Origin: Bacillota bacterium
GTDB lineage: Bacteria > Bacillota > Sulfobacillia > Sulfobacillales > Sulfobacillaceae
Length of the DNA: 64,000 nt
Assembly: GCA_026627385.1 (NCBI GenBank)
Contig: JAPNUR010000008.1
Span: 1 to 64,000, forward strand
Direction of reading: 5' to 3'
Positions 1-9,378 of the stretch are shown piece after piece. The notes beneath the pieces are model-generated. The model searched no databases. It was not told the origin of the DNA and saw nothing but the letters and a program-made list of their open reading frames with translations. Position 1 is the first letter of the stretch. Every line of letters starts with the position of its first letter. A program made the translations under genes and the position numbers.

Positions 1-540
<540 letters not shown>

Positions 541-636
541 TCTCTTCGCGTCTCCGCGTTTCCTGCCTCGCGGCCCGCGCACCTTCCGGATGATATAGTT
601 TTCAAGGACCGGCACTGCCTCGCGACAGCAACACGT

Positions 637-665
637 ATATTATCACCGCATTTTGACCTCTTCAA
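637..665 (-). promoter_or_regulatory. Probable sigma-A promoter of the rRNA operon
   Basis: On the minus strand TTGAAG (660-665) is followed after 17 nt by TAATAT (637-642), about 95 nt upstream of the mature 16S start. Position and spacing fit an rRNA promoter; the hexamers match the consensus only moderately. Confidence 0.45.
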
Positions 666-1122
666 ACCTGGCCTAAGGCGAAAATGCGGCGACTCTCTCC
701 AAATTTCCTCACTACTCCCGAGTTTTCACCAATTCCCGACGAAATACATGCCTCGTCCACGAGAACCATCGCGAGACCGCTACGGCTGGCCGCTTGTTAG
801 AATATCTGTCCCATTTTAGGCACATACTCACCGACAACGCTGCACAGAAACCAAACTTTAGTCAATGGGCAGAAGCGCGGCACGCTTTCTTTCGTACTGC
901 CACCCGTGCGCGCGTGGCAACAGGTGGCCAAGTCGTGCGGCAGCGCCTTGACAACGGGGTTTTCCGGTGCCCCTTTCATGTCGAAGGGGCCGGTCTTTCA
1001 ATCGCGACCCGCCCCTGTTATTGCCCGTGCTCGACGTTGGCAACAATCCAATCCCCTGTTTCAAACCCCCGTGCATCGCCTTCTGGTCCCGCCAGCGGCA
1101 AGGAAACCATCAGCCGCGGGGC
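666..1122. other. Intergenic, no gene seen
   Basis: Together with 541-636 this is the gap between the 16S gene and the fumarase/aspartase gene. It holds a 7-bp hairpin (GCCCCTT/AAGGGGC, around 969-990) that has no T-tract on either strand. The open frames here are short, lack ribosome binding sites and resemble nothing known to me. Confidence 0.5.
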
Positions 1123-2520
1123 CTATAATTCGGGATTTGTCATTCGCTCGAGATCTAGCGCTTGCGCCAACGTTTCATCGTCTAAAAGATGTTGCTCCCG
1201 CACGACCTGGCGCACCGTTTTATTTTCGGCAAAGGCCGTCTTCGCCACGCTGGCCGCGCGATCGTAACCGAGATACGGGTTCAAGGCCGTCGCAATCGCC
1301 GTGCTTTGCTCAACATATCCGGTGATCCGTTCAGCATCGGCCTCCAATCCCTCTAACGCTTGCCGGTTAAAAGCTAACAGGCCATGGGCCATAATCTGAA
1401 TCTCGTGCAAAAAATTAAAAGCAATGACGGGCATCATGACGTTGAGTTCGAGTTGAGCGCCGCTCACCGCCGACTGCACGGTCACGTCACAACCCATGAC
1501 TTGATAGCAAATCATGTTCATCATTTCAGCCATCACCGGATTGACCTTTCCGGGCATAATCGATGATCCGGGCTGCACTGCGGGTAGTCGCAGTTCAGCC
1601 AATCCAGTCCGCGGGCCAGAACTCAGCAATCGAATGTCATTGGCGATTTTTCCCACCGCTGTGGCCAACCCCCGGATGACTCCCGAAACCTCAAGGACTG
1701 CATCAAGATTTTGAATAAAGGTAAACATATTATCAGGCAAATGAAAGGGCAGCCCCGTTTTTTCAGAAACCGCCGCTATAGCGCGCGTTTTATATTCTGG
1801 GTGGGCGTTAATCCCGGTGCCCACTGCATTGCCGCCTAAGCCGATTGCGTACAACTTTTTTTCGGCTTGTTGGACGCTCTCCCTCCAGTATCTCAACGCA
1901 CCAGCCCATCCGCCAACCTCCTGCCCTAGCCTCATGGGCACGGCATCTTGCAGATGAGTGCGCCCAGATTTGACAATGTTCATCCACGCGTGCGCTTTTT
2001 TCCGCAGCGTTTCCTCCACCCGATCGATGGCCGGCAACAGGTCATGGTGGATGGCTTCCACCCCGGCAATATGTATCGCCACGTGAATGGTATCGTTCGT
2101 GGACTGCGCCATATTGACGTGATCATTGGGATGAACCAAGGAAACGTCGCCACGATGTCCTCCCAGGAGTTCTTGGGCGCGATTCGCGATCACTTCGTTG
2201 GCATTCATATTTTGTGACGTACCGGCGCCCGCTTGATACACATCGACGACAAACTGGTCATCCCATCGCCCGTCGATCACTTCATCCGCCGCCTGCCTGA
2301 TGGCACGTGAGCGCTCGGGGGACAACGCGCCCACCTCTTCATTGGCGCGGGCCGCCGCCCACTTGATAATGCCTTGGGCACGAATAAACCGGCGCGGCAA
2401 TCTTAACCCGCTAATCGGAAAATTCTCGATGGCCCGCTGTGTTTGCGGCCCCCATAATGCCTCTTCAGGCACTCGGACCTCTCCCAAAGAATCGCGACTA
2501 ACCCGAAACTTTTGTTCCAC
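1123..2520 (-). CDS. Class II fumarate hydratase / aspartate ammonia-lyase family enzyme
   Basis: 465 aa, cytosolic homotetrameric lyase of the fumarase/aspartase superfamily, catalysing reversible addition of water or ammonia to fumarate. The superfamily signature GSSIMPGKVNP is intact, as are the N-terminal substrate motifs AGAGTSQNMN and QSTND and the GRTHLQDAVP motif. The C-terminus (ALNPYLGYDRA) is fumarase-like, while SGPRTGL and the AGAGTS motif lean to aspartase, so I do not choose between fumC and aspA. Start: GTG at 2520 with GGGGAG 11 nt upstream. A TTG at 2541 extends the frame but lies just before that ribosome binding site and is unlikely. It stands alone, reading toward the 16S gene. 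Confidence 0.9.
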   Translation of the reverse strand: MEQKFRVSRDSLGEVRVPEEALWGPQTQRAIENFPISGLRLPRRFIRAQGIIKWAAARANEEVGALSPERSRAIRQAADEVIDGRWDDQFVVDVYQAGAGTSQNMNANEVIANRAQELLGGHRGDVSLVHPNDHVNMAQSTNDTIHVAIHIAGVEAIHHDLLPAIDRVEETLRKKAHAWMNIVKSGRTHLQDAVPMRLGQEVGGWAGALRYWRESVQQAEKKLYAIGLGGNAVGTGINAHPEYKTRAIAAVSEKTGLPFHLPDNMFTFIQNLDAVLEVSGVIRGLATAVGKIANDIRLLSSGPRTGLAELRLPAVQPGSSIMPGKVNPVMAEMMNMICYQVMGCDVTVQSAVSGAQLELNVMMPVIAFNFLHEIQIMAHGLLAFNRQALEGLEADAERITGYVEQSTAIATALNPYLGYDRAASVAKTAFAENKTVRQVVREQHLLDDETLAQALDLERMTNPEL

Positions 2521-2840
2521 TCTACACCACACTCCCCACAAAACTCTTTTCCCTTGTTATTGTACACATTCGCTCTTGTTCTCATAGATTTATCCTGGTT
2601 TATGAGCATTTCTAAGCCAGCGGATGAGGGGTGTTGACAACCGATAACGTCTCGTCAAGTGGTCGCATTTCAGCTTCCTAGGATTGGTTAAGCCCGCGAC
2701 CACTTGGGCCAATTCCTTTCCCATCAGTTCCCTGAGTGCCTACGGATATCTCATTCCGAACTCCGGTACAGACCCCGCTGGTATTTAGGAGTAGTCTCCC
2801 TTCACAACACCACAACATTTCACCGCCCGTGTTACGATAT
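2521..2840. other. Intergenic with a perfect 10-bp inverted repeat
   Basis: No gene is seen. AAGTGGTCGC (2657-2666) and GCGACCACTT (2696-2705) form a perfect 10-bp inverted repeat with a 29-nt loop. It has no following T-tract and lies between the lipoprotein stop and the fumarase/aspartase start. Confidence 0.5.
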
Positions 2841-3869
2841 TCAAGATGATGAGCGAGTGGCGCACCAAAGCTGCATCGCCGTAGCCGCACATCCTTGTCG
2901 GGCGTTCAGGCGGGACAGAAAGCGCACTCCACCCCGAAGCCTCTTGTGGTGTCCAAAGGTCGCCATGATCCATCGTTTGCGGCCATTGGTGGTGGTCACG
3001 AGCACAGTACCTTGGCGTTGGGCCAGCGCCATCCATCCCCTGGCAGGGGTCGCAAAGGAGAGCGCCCCAACGGTGCCACCCAAGCCGTTGGTGGCCAACC
3101 GCATGAGATGCCAGGTGCTCTGCGGAATTGAAAGGGTGATAGCTTCAAGAATCGGCATGATCTCATGATGACGGTCCAGCCAATAACCGTTAACCACCAT
3201 CACCGTATGAGCGGCGAGCCAGGTCGCCTGAGTCGCGGTAAGCGCGGCGCCCAGGCCCACGGGGTCGGCTTTTAAAACGGAGAGCGTCGACCAGTGCTTT
3301 CCGCCGTCCTGTGTGAGAGCACCGGCTTCCGTTAGCCCGCCTCCGGGGTCTCCCACTAGCACTCCCCGCGATGCGGAGAGCATAGCCAGCGACGAGGGAC
3401 CGGCCGGCATCCATAAGCTATCGACACGCCGCCAGGTTTTTCCCCCGTTATCCGTCATCGGGATGCGATAGTGGGCATAATAACCCAGTGTCACCCCGCA
3501 TCCTTCGACCGCCCATCCCATCCGGGAGCTCACAAAGTCCAACGACATATTATGAGGAATGGCATTCTGGGCGACGAAACGCCGGGGCCCCAGATACCGG
3601 CTCGCGTGGTAAATCCACGTCTCGTTTTTCCGACGGCTTTCTCTTTCAAGCAGAAGCCAGCCCCCCTGCCTGGACCCCCATACGAATGCCGCAATGTTCG
3701 CATGATGGAGCGGTAGTGTCATCTCCTGGAAGGTCACCCCAGGCGATATGGAACGCGACCCAACCGGTCCTGTCCCACAGGCAGACAGGATCATCCCTAT
3801 CCCCAAACAAAGGCCGGGCCGCACGAGTCCGAAAAGACCCCGTGGTGTGCGGAAAGTAAATAGCGACAT
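2841..3869 (-). CDS. BNR/Ycf48-like repeat lipoprotein
   Basis: 342 aa. The N-terminus has a charged stretch, a hydrophobic segment and the lipobox LSAC (lipidated Cys about residue 31), so the product is probably a membrane-anchored lipoprotein on the outer face. The body contains bacterial-neuraminidase-type repeats of the form DxGxxW (DNGGKTW, QDGGKHW, and a degenerate NGRKRW near the C-terminus), typical of beta-propellers and Ycf48-like assembly factors. Its ligand cannot be inferred. Start: ATG at 3869 with GGAGG 7 nt upstream. An in-frame ATG at 3923 lacks a ribosome site and would bury the signal peptide. No operon partner. Confidence 0.75.
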   Translation of the reverse strand: MSLFTFRTPRGLFGLVRPGLCLGIGMILSACGTGPVGSRSISPGVTFQEMTLPLHHANIAAFVWGSRQGGWLLLERESRRKNETWIYHASRYLGPRRFVAQNAIPHNMSLDFVSSRMGWAVEGCGVTLGYYAHYRIPMTDNGGKTWRRVDSLWMPAGPSSLAMLSASRGVLVGDPGGGLTEAGALTQDGGKHWSTLSVLKADPVGLGAALTATQATWLAAHTVMVVNGYWLDRHHEIMPILEAITLSIPQSTWHLMRLATNGLGGTVGALSFATPARGWMALAQRQGTVLVTTTNGRKRWIMATFGHHKRLRGGVRFLSRLNARQGCAATAMQLWCATRSSS

Positions 3870-3923
3870 GCCTACGCCTCCGTGGGGTTTTTCATAGATG
3901 TCAGTTCGCGCAACGTGCTTCAT

Positions 3924-5121
3924 AGGTATTCGTTCCCATCAACAATAACGGGGAGAAAACCTCAAAGTAACGACATATCGACACCAAGACATTGAGTTCG
4001 CCCCCGACATCCATGGACAGTGTTCGCGAATTTCCCCGATTATTGGGTGAACGGTTCACGAATGACAGGGTTGCAGCTCAGCCATTTCGGGTCAACCCGG
4101 ATGCTAAGGTCAGGACGACCTGCCGCTGACGCAGTGTCAATTAGGCCAAACAATCGAGTGTCCCCACAATTTTGCCCATGCCTCGTCCCGATGATCGCGA
4201 GGTTGGCATCAGGATGAGGTTACGAGGCATAAGGGCCAGCACAGAATCTACACAATTTCCAGAAGTGCGATGCTGGACCTTACATCAATCGGCCGTGGGT
4301 GCTTGGCGTCGCGCTGGCCACGTGGATTCTGACGACAAGGGGCGCCTTTGGGGCGACCGCTCTTGCACTTCCGACGACGTTTGATCCCACCATTGCATAA
4401 GCGGCTATTGCCGGAGAGACCCGTCTGGGGCTGAACGCACCCATCCCCCTGCCATCCCGTCCCGTCGGTGATCTAAGCCCGACGCGTATCAAGTGACGGG
4501 ATGGAATACCGAGGCCCCCTTGCACGTGAATTATCCTGCCGATCTTTCCGAGCGGCTACTGCCCTAAAACCTCGTCGCAGAATTTGGCGCCGTGTGCCTT
4601 GCGCATTCCAGGCCTCCCCAGGGACCCCTAAGGGCCCCTCACCATAACGCATCCTGGGTTCGGGGAACGGCGCACCCTGCTGCGTCAGGGGGGTAAATCT
4701 GTGAATCTCGGTGACGAGATTGAGGTCGTCCGCTCTCCCGTAGCCGGACAAACCCGGAGGGCGATGGCACGATTCAGGTAATCAGGCCCTCGTTGGCGTA
4801 GGTCATAAGGCCACATAACGGGCCCGATTGCGTAATCAACCATTTTACTTCGAACTCTGAATCGGTGCTGAATGGAGCAAAAGCGCAGGGCCTTTCCTGG
4901 AAATCGTCTTAATACGTGATTCTTCAGCGGTCTGTCCAACCGACGCGATCAGCTTGAAGGTCGCCGCGTGTCGGTTCGCAGTCAAGGAATCCTGACGGGA
5001 GCATGGCCAGCCTTCACCGCCGCTACCACCCGGCATGCCACCCCTTCAAGCCCCGGCCCACCGCAGGTTACCGATCGCGAGACAAACTCGTCGCCTTTAT
5101 GCCTATTAACATGAGATTCGA
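3924..5121. other. 1.2-kb stretch without an intact gene; probable decayed coding remnants on the plus strand
   Basis: All frames are interrupted. On the plus strand, short stretches of protein-like sequence follow one another across frames: a signal-peptide-like run ending GAFGATALALPTTFDP from about 4300, and QVTGWNTEAPLHVNYPADL around 4488-4550. This looks like a gene broken by several frameshifts and stops. I cannot name the ancestor. Confidence 0.35.
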
Positions 5122-5153
5122 CAAAAATGGGGCCCCCCTGCAACGGGGACCCC
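5122..5153 (-). terminator. Rho-independent terminator after the ABC ATPase unit
   Basis: On the minus strand a GC-rich hairpin (GGGG/CCCC at 5150-5153 and 5129-5132, CCCC/GGGG inside, small bulge) is followed by ATTTTTGT. It lies 40 bp beyond the small RHH-like gene and would end the transcript of both genes. Confidence 0.7.
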
Positions 5154-5191
5154 ACCATAACGACCTGCAGGTTCGGTGACCACTTGTCTCG

Positions 5192-5386
5192 TCAATGCAA
5201 CGCCGTCTGGTCAGGCGATGGTTCGTGATCCGCCCATCCTCGCTGCACTAGTGCTTCTTCCAATAACGACCGCACTACTTCGGACGGGGGCATCTTGGTC
5301 TCTCGGGCAATTCTTTGAACGGCCCGAATCTGCCAGGTATATAAGTAATAATCTGCGCGACGCTGTTCAACTAACCGCTTCGACAC
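5192..5386 (-). CDS. Small ribbon-helix-helix-like protein
   Basis: 64 aa from a GTG at 5386 preceded by AAGGGGG with 8-9 nt spacing. An ATG at 5449 gives 85 aa but has no ribosome site. The central segment (YTWQIRAVQRIARE...SEVVRSLLEEAL) has the strand-helix-helix pattern of Arc/CopG-type DNA-binding or antitoxin proteins. This is pattern recognition only; no function is known. It follows the MsmX-type gene directly and shares its terminator, so the two may be cotranscribed. Confidence 0.5.
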   Translation of the reverse strand: MSKRLVEQRRADYYLYTWQIRAVQRIARETKMPPSEVVRSLLEEALVQRGWADHEPSPDQTALH

Positions 5387-5455
5387 GCCGACCGCCCCCT
5401 TTATCCCTGACAACGTCGATGACAAGAGGGAGGTTACACCTCGTCTCATTAAAAA

Positions 5456-6556
5456 TTAACTGAACAACAATGACCGTTCGCTTTCCGGATCAAAGGCATG
5501 AATGCGCTGCGGGTTCCAATAAAGGGTCACCCGGTCGCCTACGCCTCCCGTCCAGTCATTCCCCGTGCGCACCACCACGTTAGCAGAGCCAACGTCCGTG
5601 TACACCAAGTTCTCGTGTCCCATGGGCTCCACCAGTCGGACAACGGCGTCCACCGATGGCCCCGGCGGATCGCTCGGAACACCCACGCTAATATCTTCTG
5701 GTCGAATCCCTAGTCGCACCGTGGGCCGCCCCCACGACTCGAGAGCTGCTGCCAGCGGTCCTGAGAGGAGAAGCTTTTGACCGTCAATCACCGCCGCCAA
5801 CTGTCCTTGGTGACGTTCTATCGTGGCATCCACAATGTTCATCGCGGGCGTCCCCACGAATGTCGCCACAAACACGTTAGCTGGCCGGTGGTAAATCCCT
5901 TCCGGGGTATCGACCTGCTGGACCACACCATCTTTCATGACCACAATCCGGGTTCCCAGCGTCATGGCTTCCGTTTGGTCATGCGTCACATAAATGATGG
6001 TGGCCCCTAGACGTTGGTGCAACCGCTTCAACTCCACGCGCGTCTGGGTGCGCAACTTGGCGTCCAAGTTGGACAATGGTTCGTCCATTAAAAATGCCTT
6101 CGGTTCCCGTACAATCGCCCGACCCAGCGCGACCCGCTGCCGCTGACCACCCGACAGCTCCTTGGGCCTGCGGGTCAACAGCCCTTCTAATCCTAAAATC
6201 GCTGCAGCTTCTTTTACCCGCCGGTCAATTTCGGCTTTGGGCGTGCGGTGCAATTTGAGCCCAAACGCCATATTTTCATACACCGTCATATGAGGATATA
6301 GGGCGTAATTTTGAAACACCATGGCAATGTCGCGATCTTTTGGCGGCAGATGGCTCACATCGCGGTCACCAATCTGAATACGCCCTTCGGTCAGCTCTTC
6401 CAACCCCGCTACCATGCGTAACGTGGTGGTCTTCCCACATCCCGACGGTCCCAAAAGGACTAAAAACTCTTGATCAGCAATGTCGAGCGTGACATCTTGT
6501 ACTGCTGCCACCGCCCCAAACCTTTTGCTCACGTGATCGAGTTGCACGCTAGCCAT
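5456..6556 (-). CDS. Sugar ABC transporter ATP-binding protein, MsmX/UgpC type
   Basis: 366 aa. Cytoplasmic ATPase subunit energising CUT1-type carbohydrate importers. All motifs are present in order: Walker A GPSGCGKTT (about residues 36-44), Q-loop FQNYALYPHM, signature LSGGQRQR, Walker B FLMDEPLSNLD and switch H in VTHDQTEAM. The C-terminal TOBE/MOP-like domain (LGIRPEDI) is typical of the MalK/MsmX branch. No permease or binding protein lies nearby, so like MsmX it may serve several transporters. The start is uncertain: ATG 6556 has GGAAGG 14 nt upstream, and TTG 6565 would have it at 5 nt. Confidence 0.93.
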   Translation of the reverse strand: MASVQLDHVSKRFGAVAAVQDVTLDIADQEFLVLLGPSGCGKTTTLRMVAGLEELTEGRIQIGDRDVSHLPPKDRDIAMVFQNYALYPHMTVYENMAFGLKLHRTPKAEIDRRVKEAAAILGLEGLLTRRPKELSGGQRQRVALGRAIVREPKAFLMDEPLSNLDAKLRTQTRVELKRLHQRLGATIIYVTHDQTEAMTLGTRIVVMKDGVVQQVDTPEGIYHRPANVFVATFVGTPAMNIVDATIERHQGQLAAVIDGQKLLLSGPLAAALESWGRPTVRLGIRPEDISVGVPSDPPGPSVDAVVRLVEPMGHENLVYTDVGSANVVVRTGNDWTGGVGDRVTLYWNPQRIHAFDPESERSLLFS

Positions 6557-6908
6557 TTCTCTCAACACATCCTTCCGCGATAATTGCGACGATTAATAGG
6601 CATAACGAAGGTTGTTCCCTCTTCATTTCACCACAGAGGACCCCTGACGTCTAGAGCCAAGCCCGCGTTTCGTCCAAAGATCCCGTCTCTTCGTCAACAG
6701 CTGTCCCCCCCCCCCCAACGACATTCGGGGCAAGCCTGTTCGACAATGGTAACCCTCGAGGTCTCGTGACATCGCTCTGCCCCTGGTTTAAACATATCGC
6801 CAAACAGCGCGACTTTCCTATGACCGCGCCACGTCCCAGGGGCGTTTCACCCATCCTTGGGGTAGAACGGGAGGAACACGGAGCCGACAACACGGGGGAC
6901 GCGGTCCC
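6557..6908. other. Intergenic with a 12-bp C homopolymer
   Basis: No gene is seen between ribokinase and the ABC ATPase. An uninterrupted run of 12 C residues sits at 6705-6716. Otherwise there is nothing recognisable. Confidence 0.4.
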
Positions 6909-7814
6909 TTATTGACGCGCGCGCACCTCGTCCCAGTAAGCAAAGGACGGTTGCGCCCCGTGGCGAGTCGTCGACAAGGCGGCCGCCACGTTAGCAACAT
7001 GGATCGCCTCCGCGATACCATCGCCCGCATCGAGTCTCGCCGCCAAGGCCCCTGCAAACGCATCCCCCGCCCCCACGGCATCGACTGCGGGCACCGGTTC
7101 TCCAGGCACGTAAAAAATGCCCCGACTGGTAGCCCACACTAACCCTTGGTCGCCCAGTTTCACAATAGCCACTTGAGCCCCGCGCCCTCGAAGTTGCTGA
7201 GCCGCCTGCTTAGCTGAACGGACATCAGTGACCGGCTGGTCTAAGAGTGTCTCGGCTTCAAACTGATTAGGCATCATCACATTGACCTGGTAAAAGGACT
7301 TCGGCAAATGCGCCACAGCCGGTGCCGGGTCCAGCAAAATCCGCGCTCCCACCCGTTGAGCCAAACGAATGGCTCCCTCGACAGTATCAAGCGGAATCTC
7401 CAACTGCAGCACCAATATATCGTGAGGAGCGAGCACCTCTTGAAGATCGCGGAGGACGTGATCGTCTAAACCTCGATTGGCCCCTGGCACCACGGTAATA
7501 GCGTTTTGCCCGGAATCCTCCACCACAATCATTGCCAAACCCGTGGGATACTCAGGGTGTACTCCGATGCGACTCAGATTAACTCCGTCCTGGCGCAAAT
7601 ATTTTAGCGCTTGCATGGCAAAGGCATCGTCGCCCACCATGCCTAACAACACCGTCTCCGCTCCCATGCGTCGAGCAGCCAGCGCTTGATTAGCTCCCTT
7701 GCCACCCGGACTAGTCGACATGGCGTCGGCTAAACCGGTTTCGCCAGCTCTTGGCACTCGCTTAATGCGCGCAATCAAATCCAAATTGATGCTGCCCAAC
7801 ACCACGACGGCCAC
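6909..7814 (-). CDS. rbsK: Ribokinase (PfkB family)
   Basis: 301 aa, ATP-dependent phosphorylation of D-ribose to ribose 5-phosphate in the cytosol. The N-terminal substrate-binding motif GGKGANQA (about residues 37-44) and the C-terminal PfkB signature with the catalytic Asp (DAVGAGDAFAGAL, about 246-258) are both intact, and the length is usual for RbsK. GTG start at 7814 with GGGAGGG 5 nt upstream. It has no rbs transporter next to it; the solitary ABC ATPase downstream could supply energy to a distant importer. Another PfkB sugar kinase specificity is possible, but the GGKGANQA motif favours ribose. Confidence 0.9.
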   Translation of the reverse strand: MAVVVLGSINLDLIARIKRVPRAGETGLADAMSTSPGGKGANQALAARRMGAETVLLGMVGDDAFAMQALKYLRQDGVNLSRIGVHPEYPTGLAMIVVEDSGQNAITVVPGANRGLDDHVLRDLQEVLAPHDILVLQLEIPLDTVEGAIRLAQRVGARILLDPAPAVAHLPKSFYQVNVMMPNQFEAETLLDQPVTDVRSAKQAAQQLRGRGAQVAIVKLGDQGLVWATSRGIFYVPGEPVPAVDAVGAGDAFAGALAARLDAGDGIAEAIHVANVAAALSTTRHGAQPSFAYWDEVRARQ

Positions 7815-7866
7815 AATATCCCTCCCCGGCCTTATGTGCCAGCCATGTTGTGTTTGCGCGCCTCGA

Positions 7867-8328
7867 CTAGGGGTCTAAATGGGACACCAGCCAACGCACA
7901 ATGTCGTTGCGCGTAATCACGCCGAGAAGGCGCCCTTGACGCTGCACGAAGACACGGCGCACATTTTGACGCAACATCAGATCCGTAATTTCCGCCACCG
8001 GTGTCTCCTCGGAGACCGTCACCGCGCCCCGACTCATCATTTTCTCTACCGGCAGCGCCAATAGCTGGTCGCGATCGCGGCCGAAAATGGCATCGTCCAA
8101 CACCACATGCGTCGAACCAATAAGGCTGTGATACACCCTTTGCGCACGATGTTGAAAGGCTCGGAGTACGTCGCCGCCTGTAATCACGCCCACGAGGCGT
8201 CCGTTATCATCGACAACTGGCAGCCCGGAAATTGTATGACGCCTCAACAATTTCACCGCATCACCAATTGTGGCATTCGCGTTAACCGTAATCACCTGGG
8301 TCGTCATTAACTCCCGCGCGAGCATCAT
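7867..8328 (-). CDS. CBS-domain pair protein
   Basis: 153 aa composed of two CBS motifs: residues about 5-60 (ISGLPVVDDNGRLVGVITGGDV) and about 95-150 (VRRVFVQRQGRLLGVITRNDI). Such pairs bind adenosine nucleotides and sense energy status; the target is unknown. Start: ATG ATG at 8328/8325 after AAAGAGG (4 or 7 nt). An upstream in-frame start at 8352 lacks a ribosome site. It lies just upstream of rbsK on the same strand with a 52-bp gap. Confidence 0.85.
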   Translation of the reverse strand: MMLARELMTTQVITVNANATIGDAVKLLRRHTISGLPVVDDNGRLVGVITGGDVLRAFQHRAQRVYHSLIGSTHVVLDDAIFGRDRDQLLALPVEKMMSRGAVTVSEETPVAEITDLMLRQNVRRVFVQRQGRLLGVITRNDIVRWLVSHLDP

Positions 8329-8703
8329 TCTACCTCTTTTCGCAGCTCTCACCCGGCGTCATCCTCGTGCATCCGCGCGACCACCGGGTCACGGGTGAAC
8401 ACGAGGGGGCCAATCCTCTCATCCCAGAAAACGCGACGACACCTGAACCCGCCATAAAAGGAACACGCGATTGACGCCCTCCACCTCACCATCACAGAAA
8501 CTTATCCGAGCCCGCTCATCATTGTGGCGTCACCTTCTTGGTTCGTAGCGGGTGGATGTCAACGGCAGCGTCATACATCCAATGTACCATAGCGTACGCG
8601 ATCACTTCACGACAAGTCCTGGATCCTATCGCCGACTACATGATTACTTCAGGGTTCCCTGCCAGGGCGTCATCTGGTTCTGCTGTCGCAGTGGACCTGC
8701 GAG
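8329..8703. other. Intergenic, nothing recognised
   Basis: The gap between DUF2993 and the CBS gene has no convincing gene, RNA or terminator. A short plus-strand frame (8538-8732) lacks a ribosome binding site and overlaps the end of the DUF2993 gene. Confidence 0.4.
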
Positions 8704-9378
8704 TCATTGCCCCCCGTGGTTGGCCATCGTGAGCACTAGTTGACCCGGGGTGAGCGCCACGTGTTGAATATAGAGCGGCAATGGTAAGGTGACCGTATCC
8801 AAGTTGAGGAGTTGCACGTTCGTGAGTAGGGGTAAGCGGAGCCCATCAATTCGCTCGGGATGATAGATCAGGGCTTCGTGATTGGGCGATTCGGTTATGG
8901 CGCCCACCGCATTTAAAGGAACCACTTCGTTCCCCAGGGTAAGACTCCCCTTAACGTCAATTCCACCGGACGTCACGGTCACCGTCGGGTCAGTAAAAGC
9001 TTTTTCACGCAGGAGTAACGACGATAAATTGTGGTTCGTCAGCTCTACGGTCATCATAAAACGACCGGGACGGGTCACTACCACCCGACCTTTCGCCAAA
9101 GCGGCAAGATTAAGACCACCATCGAACCAATGCAATTGGATCGCGGCAATATCAAGTCCATTGACAGTCACCGAGTGCATCCGAACCGCCAAATCTTGAA
9201 AATGTCCCGAAGCCAATTCCCAAAAGGGCACGGCAGTGATTGTGACCGCAGGGGGCCGTCCTCCCTCATAGGGCGCCATGGCCCCGGCCAACGCCCGCGC
9301 TGCCCATCGGGGAACAAACCACTGAAGGACACCCACTAATACCGCCAGAACCACAAGGCCCTGGAGCAAGCGGTTCAC
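8704..9378 (-). CDS. DUF2993 / LmeA-like envelope protein
   Basis: 224 aa. One N-terminal membrane anchor (LLQGLVVLAVLVGVLQWFVP, residues about 4-23) precedes a beta-rich extracytoplasmic domain with the LmeA/DUF2993 pattern (repeated VTITAV, LAVRMHSVTV, VTVTSGGIDVKGSL segments). Family members bind phospholipids or act at the cell envelope; the exact role here is unknown. Its ATG overlaps the prfB stop by 4 nt (ATGA), so translation is probably coupled to prfB. Confidence 0.7.
   Translation of the reverse strand: MNRLLQGLVVLAVLVGVLQWFVPRWAARALAGAMAPYEGGRPPAVTITAVPFWELASGHFQDLAVRMHSVTVNGLDIAAIQLHWFDGGLNLAALAKGRVVVTRPGRFMMTVELTNHNLSSLLLREKAFTDPTVTVTSGGIDVKGSLTLGNEVVPLNAVGAITESPNHEALIYHPERIDGLRLPLLTNVQLLNLDTVTLPLPLYIQHVALTPGQLVLTMANHGGQ

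Noticed and set aside
969-990. Hairpin GCCCCTT/AAGGGGC near the fumarase/aspartase 3' side
   Set aside because: No T-tract on either strand and 130 bp from the stop codon; not called a terminator.
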